Shown here in pieces: positions 17,501 to 23,939 of a stretch of 64,000 nt of DNA. The DNA is from JADMIH01 sp035274425 (GTDB lineage: Bacteria > Chloroflexota > Chloroflexia > QHBQ01 > JADMIH01). Each line of letters opens with the position of its first letter. Position 1 is the first letter of the stretch. Location of the stretch: the NCBI GenBank assembly GCA_035274425.1, contig DATEOC010000046.1, positions 1 through 64,000 on the forward strand, written 5' to 3'. The position numbers were made by a program, and so were the translations under genes. The notes under the pieces were generated by a model, which was not told where the DNA came from, ran no database searches, and worked only from the letters and a program-made list of their open reading frames with translations.

Positions 17501-20037
17501 GGCAGTACACGCAATACTCCTGCAACCTGCCGACCTTGCAGCCCGGCGTGCAGCTCAGCTTCGAGCAGCCGGCCTGCGCCACAGGCACGCCTGCCCCGGC
17601 TACTGGCACCTCTACAAGCACGCCCAACGTTACCGCCACTCCTGTCGCGTGCACCAACAACTACTCTGTGGCGGTCAGCAGCCGCAACATTGTCACCGGC
17701 ACGCTCAACATCGGCAACAACTGTGACGACTGCACAACGCTGGTGAACCTCCCCTTCCCTTACCAGTTCTACGACCGCACCTTCACAACGGCGCAGGTCG
17801 GTTCCAACGGCGATCTCAACTTCGATATGCCCACCCCCGACAACATAGGGGAGTGCCTGCCGCTCGCAGACGCTACTTACGCTGCCTTCGCGCAGTATGA
17901 AAACCTGAAGACCACAGCCTCTGCCTTCGGTTGTAGCGCATACCCCGGCGGCAAGTGCGGAATCTTCACCTCGACAACGGGCGTGGCCCCCAACCGCATC
18001 TACAATATAGAGTGGCGCGCCGTGCGCTACGATGGCGGGCGCGTGAACTTTACCGTGCAGCTATACGAGGGCCAGAGGCGACTGGACGTGACCTACGGCC
18101 AGGTAGCCAACGTGGGCGCGAATGCGGTAGTGGGCCTGCAAAAGGGCCAGGGTAGCGAGTTCGTGCAGTATAGCTGCAACAGCTCCGAGCTATACCCCAC
18201 CCTCAGCCTCAGCTTTACCTACCTGGCCTGCCCGACACCGACCCCATGCCCGCTTTGCCCCACCGCTACCTCCACATCAACCAATACCGCCACTGTAACC
18301 AACACACCAACCAGCACGCATACGGCAGGGCCTAGCAATACGCCCACCGTCACCCGTACCCCCGCCCCAGGCGATAATAACTGGGACGGCAGGTTCGGCA
18401 CCCTGGGCCTGGATGCCCCGGCTCGCGCTCAAGTAATAAGCGGCACTAACGTCTACGTGGGCGGCCAGTTCACGACCGCAGGCGGCGTCACAGTCAATGG
18501 CGTAGCCAGGTGGGACATCACCACGGGCCAGTGGTCGGCGCTCGGCCTGGGCACGAATGGCCCCGTGTATGCGCTGGCAATCAATGGCAACGACCTCTAC
18601 GTAGGCGGCGACTTCAACCTGGCAGGCGCAGTCCAGGCCAATAACATAGCGAAATACAACCTCTCTACCGGCCAGTGGTCGGCACTCGGCACGGGCACGC
18701 TAGACGGAGTGTACGCGCTGGCGTTCAGCGGCGGCAACCTCTACGCGGGCGGCGGCTTCGTCCAGATAAGCGGCGTCAGCGCAAACCACATAGCTAAGTG
18801 GACCGGCAGCGTCTGGCAAACGCTTGGTACAGGCTCCAACAATGGCGCAAATGACATAGTGTATGCCTTGTCCCCCGCGCCGGACGGCTCAGGCTTGTAC
18901 CTGGGCGGCGGGTTCAGTAACGTAGGCGGCACAACTGCGAATTACGTGGCTAAGTGGACCGGCAGCGCGTGGCAATCGCTCGGCACAGGCTCGGCAAACG
19001 GCGCTAACAGCTACGTCTACGCGCTCCTCGCCTCAGGCAACGATGTATACATAGGCGGCCAGTTCACGAAGGCCGGAGATATCACAGTCAATCGCGTAGC
19101 CAGGTGGAACACGCAAAGCAGCACCTGGAGCACGTTGGGCAATGGCGTCAACGGCGACGTGTCGGCCCTGGCCCTGAGCGGTGACAACCTCTATGTGGGA
19201 GGCAGCTTCGCGAGCGCGAGCGGCTCCCCGGCGAATCGCGTCGCCAGGTGGGGCCTGAGCCAGGGGTGGTGGCAGCAGCTCGGCAGCGGTCTGCTCTACT
19301 CTAACAACCCTTCGCGAGGCGAGGCGTTCTCCCTGGCGGCGAGCGGCGACGCCCTCTACGTGGCGGGCGACTTTGACCTCGCGGGCAATAAAGACTCTCT
19401 CAACTTCGGCCTCTGGCACGAGGCGCCGGTGCCTACCGCCACGCCTACGATCACGGGCCAACCTACCAGCACAGCAACCGCTACGCGCACAGCCACATCT
19501 ACCCGTACAGCCACCCCTACGCGCACAGCCACGAGCACCGCTACCACTACGAGCACACCTACCCCGATGGTGGTGGCGCACGTAGATTGGCAGGGGCGGC
19601 CCGCCCAGCCCAACGCGCTACAAAGCCTACCCGTCACACTGACCCTGCGCCAGGATGGCCAGGGGGGCGCGGTGGCCACCTTCACGACCACCACCAACTC
19701 GGCTGGGCAGTTCACAGTAGGCGTAGAAAACCTCCCGGCGGGCACGTATAGCTGGTGGGCGAAGGGTCCTCAGTACCTCGCGAAGGCGGGCACGGTCAAG
19801 CTGATGGGCGCGACCAGCACAGAGCTGGAGATCGGCCAGCTGCGGGTGGGTGATGCCAATAACGATAACCGGGTGAGCGCGCTCGACGCGGGCATCCTGA
19901 AATCTACCCTCGGCAAGAGGCTTGGCGACCCCGGCTACGACGCACGAGCCGACTTCAACGGCGACGAAGTCGTCGGACCGCAAGACCAGGCTCTAATGCA
20001 AGCAAACTTCGGCACCGTGGGAGCACCCCTCCCGTAG
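8548..20037 (+). CDS. giant secreted multidomain protein: beta-helix, LCAT-type hydrolase, three 7-repeat propellers, dockerin
   Basis: A 3829-residue exported protein. After a signal peptide (about 1-31) come: a parallel beta-helix (289-800) with five GN[YF]xG[TI]D turns; an LCAT-like alpha/beta hydrolase (883-1290) with candidate Ser1029 (THSMGS), Asp in LGDETVP near 1240 and His in SHVQLP near 1279; an Ig-like domain (1467-1545); and a DUF11 domain (1546-1666). Thr/Pro linkers then separate a Cys-containing module (1684-1825), three copies of a nidogen-like four-Cys module (1853-2049, 2814-3011, 3035-3230), two seven-repeat WAVG propellers (2068-2408, 2426-2765) and a seven-repeat YVGG propeller (3276-3625). 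The end is an X-like module (3675-3764) and a type-I dockerin (3766-3829) with DANNDN and DFNGDE calcium loops. The start has a GAGGAGAGGTGGGG ribosome site. It heads a run of three exported genes. It is probably a surface-attached lipase/adhesin, and its substrate is unknown. Confidence 0.9.
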   Translation: MFKLTKTIKQRVIWLTVVLVALMALPVAASPAAPWAGVLGMSGPGVTAGLPTEAQLAESTPEGDQQGSQGGDSGKVADATSPKGTSANGLPVRAGSVARSDEPMSGAPDLVKRMQFADANSNPSVRISEESAITGSGAGSDKANNSLRGQSAGQKGEFIYPLLTQDNLYPEVAFSYALTGRDRYVAFDLAPGSDPSRLRWRYRDGLKAEVDANGDLKVQLSAHGGKKVTMAMQAPTAYQTKGGQRVPVGARFVVARDGSTVGVQVDAYDKGLPITVESASIALPMVPVSTFVVTRTDNDPPYTGTLLGAIVTANGSAGPDAITFNIPGGGVQTIALTSPLPFIGGDLMIDGWSQPGYAGQPLIEVNGAGAGPNAFGFLVDRATVIIRGLVINRFSQDAIRLMDGGGSVIQGNYIGTDPSGLFALPNGTSGGDWGGITVQNSPNNLIGGTTDETRNVVSGNLGDGIFLAQAGSQGNVVTGNYVGIDALGLRPLGNSRGGILLGATIGGNTYARNNRIGGPTPQERNIVVGSGVIGFQAAGRLSGGTGGNNNLFEGNYVGTDPTGSRAVGSNYFGVLIADAPNTRFINNVVSGSRGEGIEINGAGSAGTVVQGNFLGTDAGGNVAIPNGTYGILIDGLGSPASYAADVLVGGTQASQRNIISGNGRAGIYIFGGERIRVQGNYIGTDASGLPSSDRAMGNQHSGIIISSGSDNRIGGMGAGEANVIADNREAGVAVLSEIPGRDARGNMIRKNQIEHNTGLAIDLGGSGVTLNDPDGTDNDTGPNDYINAPQSLTLEFNGTDTTITGVVTADDPTTLIVDIYVSSEMGPLGTGQGQEFLGSATPLRDGTFKLELNGSVLRPHLGATATADRGTGATSEFSQTRPPVIFAPGVSGSEIFNTATNETVWVNPGQDVLQMSFFGIDNPPTSLIIPDILYYVSLGPFTEAIYGPYIEMMTDPQRGGYRNYNLNRDPARVTSQGCDYEAQKRNAPNFFIFPYDWRVDNAKTADRLKDFMGCVQKFYPKAKVDVTTHSMGSLVTRRYILDNPDNHYVQRLITMGAPWLGAPKMPYVLEDGEFVPFVLNSHIRRIMGSLTAPQQLGPGRLYHMLNDKPVLYEAGWDLNGNGINTEGYSFEEYTRVLNERYGCHSATNQGCLDPDGWQEFFPGTASQEFHDYGTALGGQDDWRFDRTGVKYYHIYGVQIENKVIGTVKAVETAGCFGIPGLSSLCKPKQIFVTEPTLGDETVPLISASRIGVSGGLNIDLNAPGAQLCAVLGPTDKLVSHVQLPNNPWVQDMVIDLLTTGRSVEPGRQYNCARGPGSSPTEMPQMPQAQPQFSLSVLNADEIAIGDSEGHTTGVIEGYLRGMVPDVTTYGMDDMSQQILMPATGTYTLTFKLIDAPLAVELLASQGDSVTRAIRYSDIAGYPVGSPAIVSFAGGEMGDLRVDSDNNGSYETTLQRTVDVSGAAASDVAAPQLTITATQGGGQSTLVTIAASDEGSGVANIFYSVDGSTFNPYTGPVTVDPLQSPVVYAFSTDNVGNRGATQHALAADLELAMNDMPDPVAPGNTLQYSVVITNTGPGLAPSVLLTDTLPTGATLLAATSGQGTCTKNGGAVNCTLGALRVRETASITISVTLPSQGVVTNSAIVEGGIADPDTANNSASEETTVSNSAPTATQTATPTPTPCAVQVESGSITNSDPTQNGRMMQTLAPSSCDLPRSFPGVASNILPHYDVYTYTNSSASEACVTVSLEASACSNAIFSAAYLGQFDPINIANGYLGDSGSSPNPQVSYSFSVPAGATYSVVVHELAEGAGCQAYNLTVSNSCQTVPTATPTGTPTATNTPTVTNTPTATPTACGGYANYQVTLAQATATIIPGTSDVGLHCSLCRTTIALPFPFKLYERTFTQATVGSDGSMQFLSSYTDYNTCLPYGSFDYAILPFWADLWLSQPGSGIYTAVVGTAPNRTFVIEWRANYDFTSLPANFEVLLYENAPNQRFDVIYGDLAGLNGDRSTVGVQSGTGELFTQYACRTVGSQVPGMRLQFTLPQCATPATSTPTVTNTPTASNTPTPNCGLTWRQVDAPSPELHDNRILGMDDAPSGGAWAVGYTQVAPGSGRQALTERWNGTNWQIVPAPYAQEASEEQLQAVSSLPSGDAWTAGFYKTGAGVERTLLMRWNGSAWSVVTSPNVGTGNTQLRSVVAISANDAWAVGQYVDGALKKTLAMHWDGSAWSVVATPNAGAGHNWLNSVTAISSSDVWAVGSGSNGTLTLHWNGTAWSIIGSPKVNSDDLTAVAALAFNDVWAVGTSLGAIALHWNGSEWSIAPVEVPGASGITLRALAAVAPNEVWAAGQQLVSGVAKLIIVRWNGSAWAAVQGATTASTQNSLYALAAASAQEVWAGGSTDTEVFIERYSAGCATPMSSTPTTTPTACSLAWNRVGAPDPNTGSVLDAVGGYAANDVWAMGYTNEPGTFAPLAMRWNGSTWSEVSTPRLGDGHHRINDIAALSANDVWAIGSYAPFFGKAQNVAMHWDGSQWAIVSTPNVGTSDNRLNAIVAVSSSDVWAVGNTTSTSSVVMRWNGSTWSLVSAPEGSLYGISAVSANDIWAVGRDTNGQTLAIRWNGSSWNVVATPTGNNPTLLAVDAVSANDVWAVGAYSAFCCTHSVILHWDGTAWTSIGAPLFMQLNDVVAISANDVWAVGATVTDGVNPDVPALLHWNGSAWRLQSNPQLRGDSSLNAITAISGNDLWAVGNARRDSNSSQTGTLIEHYTDLSCPEPTATATGTATNTPTRTSTPTRTHTSTNTPTRTNTPTITNTPTPQPQCGQVANYTFTRTTGATIVPATTLVSGSKCYNCSVKVNLPFTYKLYGQNYNSAYLASNGYIGFTETESYDNSCLPSARLEHAIMAHWDLLDMRASAGSALGIYTSTTGVTPNRIYNVEYRACLYNDGGCGGNVNFEVRLYEGRDRFDVIYGSQLTGNGGGATIGVQRSTLGGQYTQYSCNLPTLQPGVQLSFEQPACATGTPAPATGTSTSTPNVTATPVACTNNYSVAVSSRNIVTGTLNIGNNCDDCTTLVNLPFPYQFYDRTFTTAQVGSNGDLNFDMPTPDNIGECLPLADATYAAFAQYENLKTTASAFGCSAYPGGKCGIFTSTTGVAPNRIYNIEWRAVRYDGGRVNFTVQLYEGQRRLDVTYGQVANVGANAVVGLQKGQGSEFVQYSCNSSELYPTLSLSFTYLACPTPTPCPLCPTATSTSTNTATVTNTPTSTHTAGPSNTPTVTRTPAPGDNNWDGRFGTLGLDAPARAQVISGTNVYVGGQFTTAGGVTVNGVARWDITTGQWSALGLGTNGPVYALAINGNDLYVGGDFNLAGAVQANNIAKYNLSTGQWSALGTGTLDGVYALAFSGGNLYAGGGFVQISGVSANHIAKWTGSVWQTLGTGSNNGANDIVYALSPAPDGSGLYLGGGFSNVGGTTANYVAKWTGSAWQSLGTGSANGANSYVYALLASGNDVYIGGQFTKAGDITVNRVARWNTQSSTWSTLGNGVNGDVSALALSGDNLYVGGSFASASGSPANRVARWGLSQGWWQQLGSGLLYSNNPSRGEAFSLAASGDALYVAGDFDLAGNKDSLNFGLWHEAPVPTATPTITGQPTSTATATRTATSTRTATPTRTATSTATTTSTPTPMVVAHVDWQGRPAQPNALQSLPVTLTLRQDGQGGAVATFTTTTNSAGQFTVGVENLPAGTYSWWAKGPQYLAKAGTVKLMGATSTELEIGQLRVGDANNDNRVSALDAGILKSTLGKRLGDPGYDARADFNGDEVVGPQDQALMQANFGTVGAPLP

Positions 20038-20053
20038 GGAAGTTACGAGTTAT

Positions 20054-20100
20054 GAGTTACGAGTTACGAGTTGAGGTACATATCTCGTAACTCGTAACTC
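20054..20100. repeat. 17-bp inverted repeat of GAGTTAC words
   Basis: Positions 20054-20070 are the reverse complement of 20084-20100. Both arms are tandem copies of the word GAGTTAC. It lies just after the giant secreted protein gene and could double as a hairpin terminator, although no T run follows. The 20101-20247 remainder of the gap shows nothing else. Confidence 0.8.
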
Positions 20101-20247
20101 AAATTAGGACTTTAGTAGTAACCATATCTAAGTACCTAAGACGTAGCGATACTTACGCACTTCCTCCGATTATCGCGCACGGGTATGCGGATAAGATTAG
20201 ATAGCACGAAACCCACCCTTCGCCACCAGGAGACATGGAGTAAAAAG

Positions 20248-23200
20248 ATGAAAGCAAGGTTCTCACAGGCAGAAAAAAGGAAAGTAACTGTCACGCTACT
20301 GCTGCTGATGCTCGTCACGGCACTGGGGCAGGCGATAGCTCCCAACCCCGGCGCAGGGCCAGGCTCCAACGCCGCATCTAATGGCGCAGCGATAGCCCCC
20401 ATGTATCCCATAAAAGGTGAAGGCGATGGCGGCTCCGGCGGCTCTGGAAGCTCCTTGAAGGCTAACAGCAAGGCCGTCGTAGTCTCCCAGACTAAGAACG
20501 ACGTATCGCCACCCCTGCGCCAGATCAGGGCCAAGCGGCCAACCCCCCGCAGTGGGGGCAGCGAAGAGGGACCTGAAAACCTCTCCGCGTTCGCCGGGAA
20601 GGCAGGGCTTCCGAAGATGGTAGATGGAGCGCTCCAGGTCCAATCAGGCTCTCTCCAGATGCCAACACCCACCGCCAACTTCGAGGGCGTGGCCTTCTAC
20701 GATTCGGTGCCCCCCGACCCCAACGGCGACGTAGGGCCGGACCACTACGTGCAGTGGGTCAACCGCGAGTTCCAGATATTCACCAAAACGGGAGCGAGCG
20801 TCTACGGCCCCGCCGCAGGTAACGTCCTGTGGACCGGCTTTGGCGGCATCTGTGAGAACCTCAATGACGGCGACCCCATCGTGCAGTACGACCAGATCGC
20901 CGGTCGCTGGCTCATGTCCCAGTTCGCCGGCTGGACTGATGGTTCCAACGGCTATTACCAGTGCGTTGCCGTCTCCCAGACCTCCGACCCTACAAGCTCT
21001 TACAACCGCTACGCATTCTTCATGAGCAATACCCTCTTCAATGACTACCCCAAGTTCGGGGTGTGGCCCGACGCTTACTATATGTCCATCGTCAATTTCC
21101 AGAATCACAGCTATGCGGGCCTCTCCGCCATCGCCTTCGACCGCGCAGCTATGCTCGATGGGCATCCGGCCACATTCCAGCGCTTCGACCTCCCCAACAC
21201 CTACCTTCCCATCCTCCCCTCCGACCTCGACGGGAAGAGGCTCCCACCGGCAGGCGCACCCAATAACTTCGCCACATTCAGCCCTCCTAACACTCTACAA
21301 ATCTGGAAATACCACGTAGATTGGTCCAATCCCGCGCAATCGACCTTTACAGGCCCTACCCATGTTGTGGTCGCGCCGTACGACACCCGCATCTGCGACA
21401 TCCCCAACTCCTGCATAAACCAGCCGGTAGGAGGCCACTTCCTCAACGCCATGACCGACAGGCCCCTTTACCGCCTCGCATACCGCAACATGGGCGACCA
21501 CGAATCGCTCCTTTTCAACCACACTGTAGCAACCAGCGATGTAAATGCTTACGCCGCCCCCAGGTGGTACGAGCTGCGTAACGTCAGCAACCCTTCCCAG
21601 GCCCCCACAGTCTACCAGCAGGGGACCTTCAGCCCTGATGGCACGGAGCGCTGGATGGGCAGTATGGCGATGGATAACGTCGGCAACATCGCCCTCGGCT
21701 ACAGCGCCTCTGACAACGACCTCTACCCCGCCATACGCTACACAGGCAGGCTCGCGGGTGACCCCCTGGGCCAGATGACCGGCAATGAAGTGACGATCAT
21801 GCAGGGCAACGGGGCCCAGGTCGGCAACGAGCGCTGGGGCGACTACAGCTCTATGAGCGTTGACCCGGTGGACGACTGTACCTTCTGGTACACGAACGAA
21901 TATTACCCCGTCACGAGCGGCACCAACTGGCGCACGCGCATCGCATCATTCCGCTTCCCCAACTGCACGCCATTCGGCACCGCAACCCCCGTCCCCACCA
22001 GCACCGCCGCTCCCACCGCTACCGCTACCCGGACTGCCACGCCCATCGGTACTCCCACCGCTGACGCTTACGCTCTGCTTCAGCCGGGCGGAGAGATAAC
22101 GGTAACGGTAGGTAGCAAATTGGCGTTCGACCTCAAGGTGAATGGCGGCAGCAACAGCGTGGTCGCGGCTCAGAGCTACCTAACTTTCACACAGTCAATT
22201 CTACAGAGCGTGGTCCCCGACGGCGGTGTGTGCAGCCTCGCCGATAGCTTGCAGCCCGACACGGCGCGCTTCGATACCGTGCTGCAAAACGAAGTGTGCA
22301 ACGGCGCGGTCCCCTGCGACTTTAGCGGCAGGATCGCGCCCCCAGGCTCTATAGCCTTCGCGTCGGCTTCCCTCGCCAACGCACCCGCAACGGGCGCATT
22401 CCGCGTGGCGAGGGTCGCATTCTGCGCCAACTCGACGGGTAGGGCCGTGGTGAACTGGCAACTGCCCCCCTCCGCCCCGCCTGACCGTCGAAGCGAAATA
22501 GCCGACGTTGCGGGTAACAACGTAGCCGACCCAGCGCGCTATGCCAGCGTCGTAATCAACGTGGTAAGTAGCGCACCGTCGCCTGGACCGACCAGTACGG
22601 CTACTTATACTGCTATCGCAACGGCTACAGCTACGGCAACTCGAACAGCCACCGCAACGAACACAGCTATGAGCACAGCGACAGCGACGGCTACTTCCAC
22701 TCGCACATCTACAGCCACGTCTACACCCACATCTACCGGCACAGCAAGTGCGACGGCTACAGCCAGCGCGTCACACACTGCCACTGCAACGCCTACCCCT
22801 GTGCTGGTTGGTCACGTCGTGTGGCAGGGGAGGCCCGCGCAGCCGAATGCGCTTCAGCAACTCCCTATTACCCTTACGCTGCAACTCGCATCGGGTGGTC
22901 CTCTCCATACCTTCCCGAACAACACCACCGACAGCAACGGCCTCTTCACAGTGGGCGTAGCTACACTCCCAACGGGCTCGTATAACTGGTGGGTCAAAGG
23001 ACCGCAGTTCCTGGCCGCCTCCGGCACGGTAACACTGAGCGGCGCATCCTCCACCCAGGCAGAAATGGGTCTGATGAAGGTGGGCGACGTGAACAATGAC
23101 AATATCGTAGACATAGCCGACTTCGGGGTAATGAGAGGCACCTTCGGCAAATCGTGCGGCAACCCTACATTCGACCCCAGGGCCGACCTCAACGGCGATT

Positions 23201-23838
23201 GCACGGTGGATATAGGCGACTTCTCGCTCTTGAGAGCTAACTTCGGCCAGTCCGGTGTTCCGCCCCAGACGAGGCTAGGCGAAAAGCCTGGGCAGTCCGA
23301 AAGCGGCGGCATAGCCAGCCCAACTCCCGCGTCGAACCGCAGTAAGGCGTACATAGAGCTGCGCGTCAGTGGGAAGAAGCTACCCGGTGGCGACCAGGCT
23401 TTCAAGGTGGGCGAGACTATCACTGTCGAACTGTGGCTCCACCCTGGCACCGAGAGTGGCATCATAGGCCAGCAAACCTACCTTACCTTCTCAAGGGAGT
23501 ACGTGCAGGCAGCGCTCCTGACCGCCGACACGGGCGTATTCGATGTAACGCTGCTCAGCGAGGCGTGCAATGAAGGCGCCTGCCTGAACGGCAGCACCCA
23601 ATCGCCTCCCGGCACAATCGCTTTCGCTTCGGCGGCCATGAGCAATCCACCCGCCTCCGGCCGTGCAGCCTTCAAGGTGGGTGAAATCAAATTCAAGGGC
23701 ACAGCCCCAGGCCAGGCCAGGTTGCAGTGGAAGATGGGTGACGATGGCGCTCACAACACTCGTATCGCCGGTGAGCATGGTGTGCTAACGCTTGAGCGCA
23801 AACTCTTCAAGGACATCGTGATCAACGTAGTGAAGTAG
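20248..23838 (+). CDS. secreted protein with two cohesin-like modules and an internal dockerin
   Basis: About 1196 residues from the ATG at 20248, which has GGAG 8 bases upstream. An in-frame ATG at 20185 would add 21 residues before the signal peptide and is less likely. Order: signal peptide (VTVTLLLLMLVTALGQA); a large propeller-like domain (about 140-570) with the motif PDPNGDVGPDHYVQWVN; a Thr-rich linker; cohesin-like module 1 (607-781); a second Thr-rich linker; an X-like module (851-941); a type-I dockerin (943-1002) with DVNNDNIVDIAD and DLNGDCTVDIGD loops; and cohesin-like module 2 (1032-1196). The X-dockerin pair is closely similar to the end of the preceding giant protein, including the shared WQGRPAQPNALQ segment. 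Carrying both module types makes it a plausible adaptor between a dockerin protein and the SLH-anchored protein downstream. The cohesin calls rest on pattern only. Confidence 0.85.
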   Translation: MKARFSQAEKRKVTVTLLLLMLVTALGQAIAPNPGAGPGSNAASNGAAIAPMYPIKGEGDGGSGGSGSSLKANSKAVVVSQTKNDVSPPLRQIRAKRPTPRSGGSEEGPENLSAFAGKAGLPKMVDGALQVQSGSLQMPTPTANFEGVAFYDSVPPDPNGDVGPDHYVQWVNREFQIFTKTGASVYGPAAGNVLWTGFGGICENLNDGDPIVQYDQIAGRWLMSQFAGWTDGSNGYYQCVAVSQTSDPTSSYNRYAFFMSNTLFNDYPKFGVWPDAYYMSIVNFQNHSYAGLSAIAFDRAAMLDGHPATFQRFDLPNTYLPILPSDLDGKRLPPAGAPNNFATFSPPNTLQIWKYHVDWSNPAQSTFTGPTHVVVAPYDTRICDIPNSCINQPVGGHFLNAMTDRPLYRLAYRNMGDHESLLFNHTVATSDVNAYAAPRWYELRNVSNPSQAPTVYQQGTFSPDGTERWMGSMAMDNVGNIALGYSASDNDLYPAIRYTGRLAGDPLGQMTGNEVTIMQGNGAQVGNERWGDYSSMSVDPVDDCTFWYTNEYYPVTSGTNWRTRIASFRFPNCTPFGTATPVPTSTAAPTATATRTATPIGTPTADAYALLQPGGEITVTVGSKLAFDLKVNGGSNSVVAAQSYLTFTQSILQSVVPDGGVCSLADSLQPDTARFDTVLQNEVCNGAVPCDFSGRIAPPGSIAFASASLANAPATGAFRVARVAFCANSTGRAVVNWQLPPSAPPDRRSEIADVAGNNVADPARYASVVINVVSSAPSPGPTSTATYTAIATATATATRTATATNTAMSTATATATSTRTSTATSTPTSTGTASATATASASHTATATPTPVLVGHVVWQGRPAQPNALQQLPITLTLQLASGGPLHTFPNNTTDSNGLFTVGVATLPTGSYNWWVKGPQFLAASGTVTLSGASSTQAEMGLMKVGDVNNDNIVDIADFGVMRGTFGKSCGNPTFDPRADLNGDCTVDIGDFSLLRANFGQSGVPPQTRLGEKPGQSESGGIASPTPASNRSKAYIELRVSGKKLPGGDQAFKVGETITVELWLHPGTESGIIGQQTYLTFSREYVQAALLTADTGVFDVTLLSEACNEGACLNGSTQSPPGTIAFASAAMSNPPASGRAAFKVGEIKFKGTAPGQARLQWKMGDDGAHNTRIAGEHGVLTLERKLFKDIVINVVK

Positions 23839-23846
23839 TACCGCAA

Positions 23847-23916
23847 TTTTGAATTCTAAGTTTTGAATTTTGAGCTAGATAGCCGCAATTCAAAATTCAA
23901 AACTTAGAATTCAAAA
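23847..23916. repeat. 27-bp inverted repeat of TTTTGAATT-type words
   Basis: Positions 23847-23873 are the exact reverse complement of 23890-23916, with a 16-base loop. It uses the same vocabulary as the repeat at 6591-6659. It lies between the two cohesin-like genes, where a transcript hairpin could tune the downstream gene. Confidence 0.88.
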
Positions 23917-23939
23917 CTCGGAACAGGGGGAGAGAGAAG

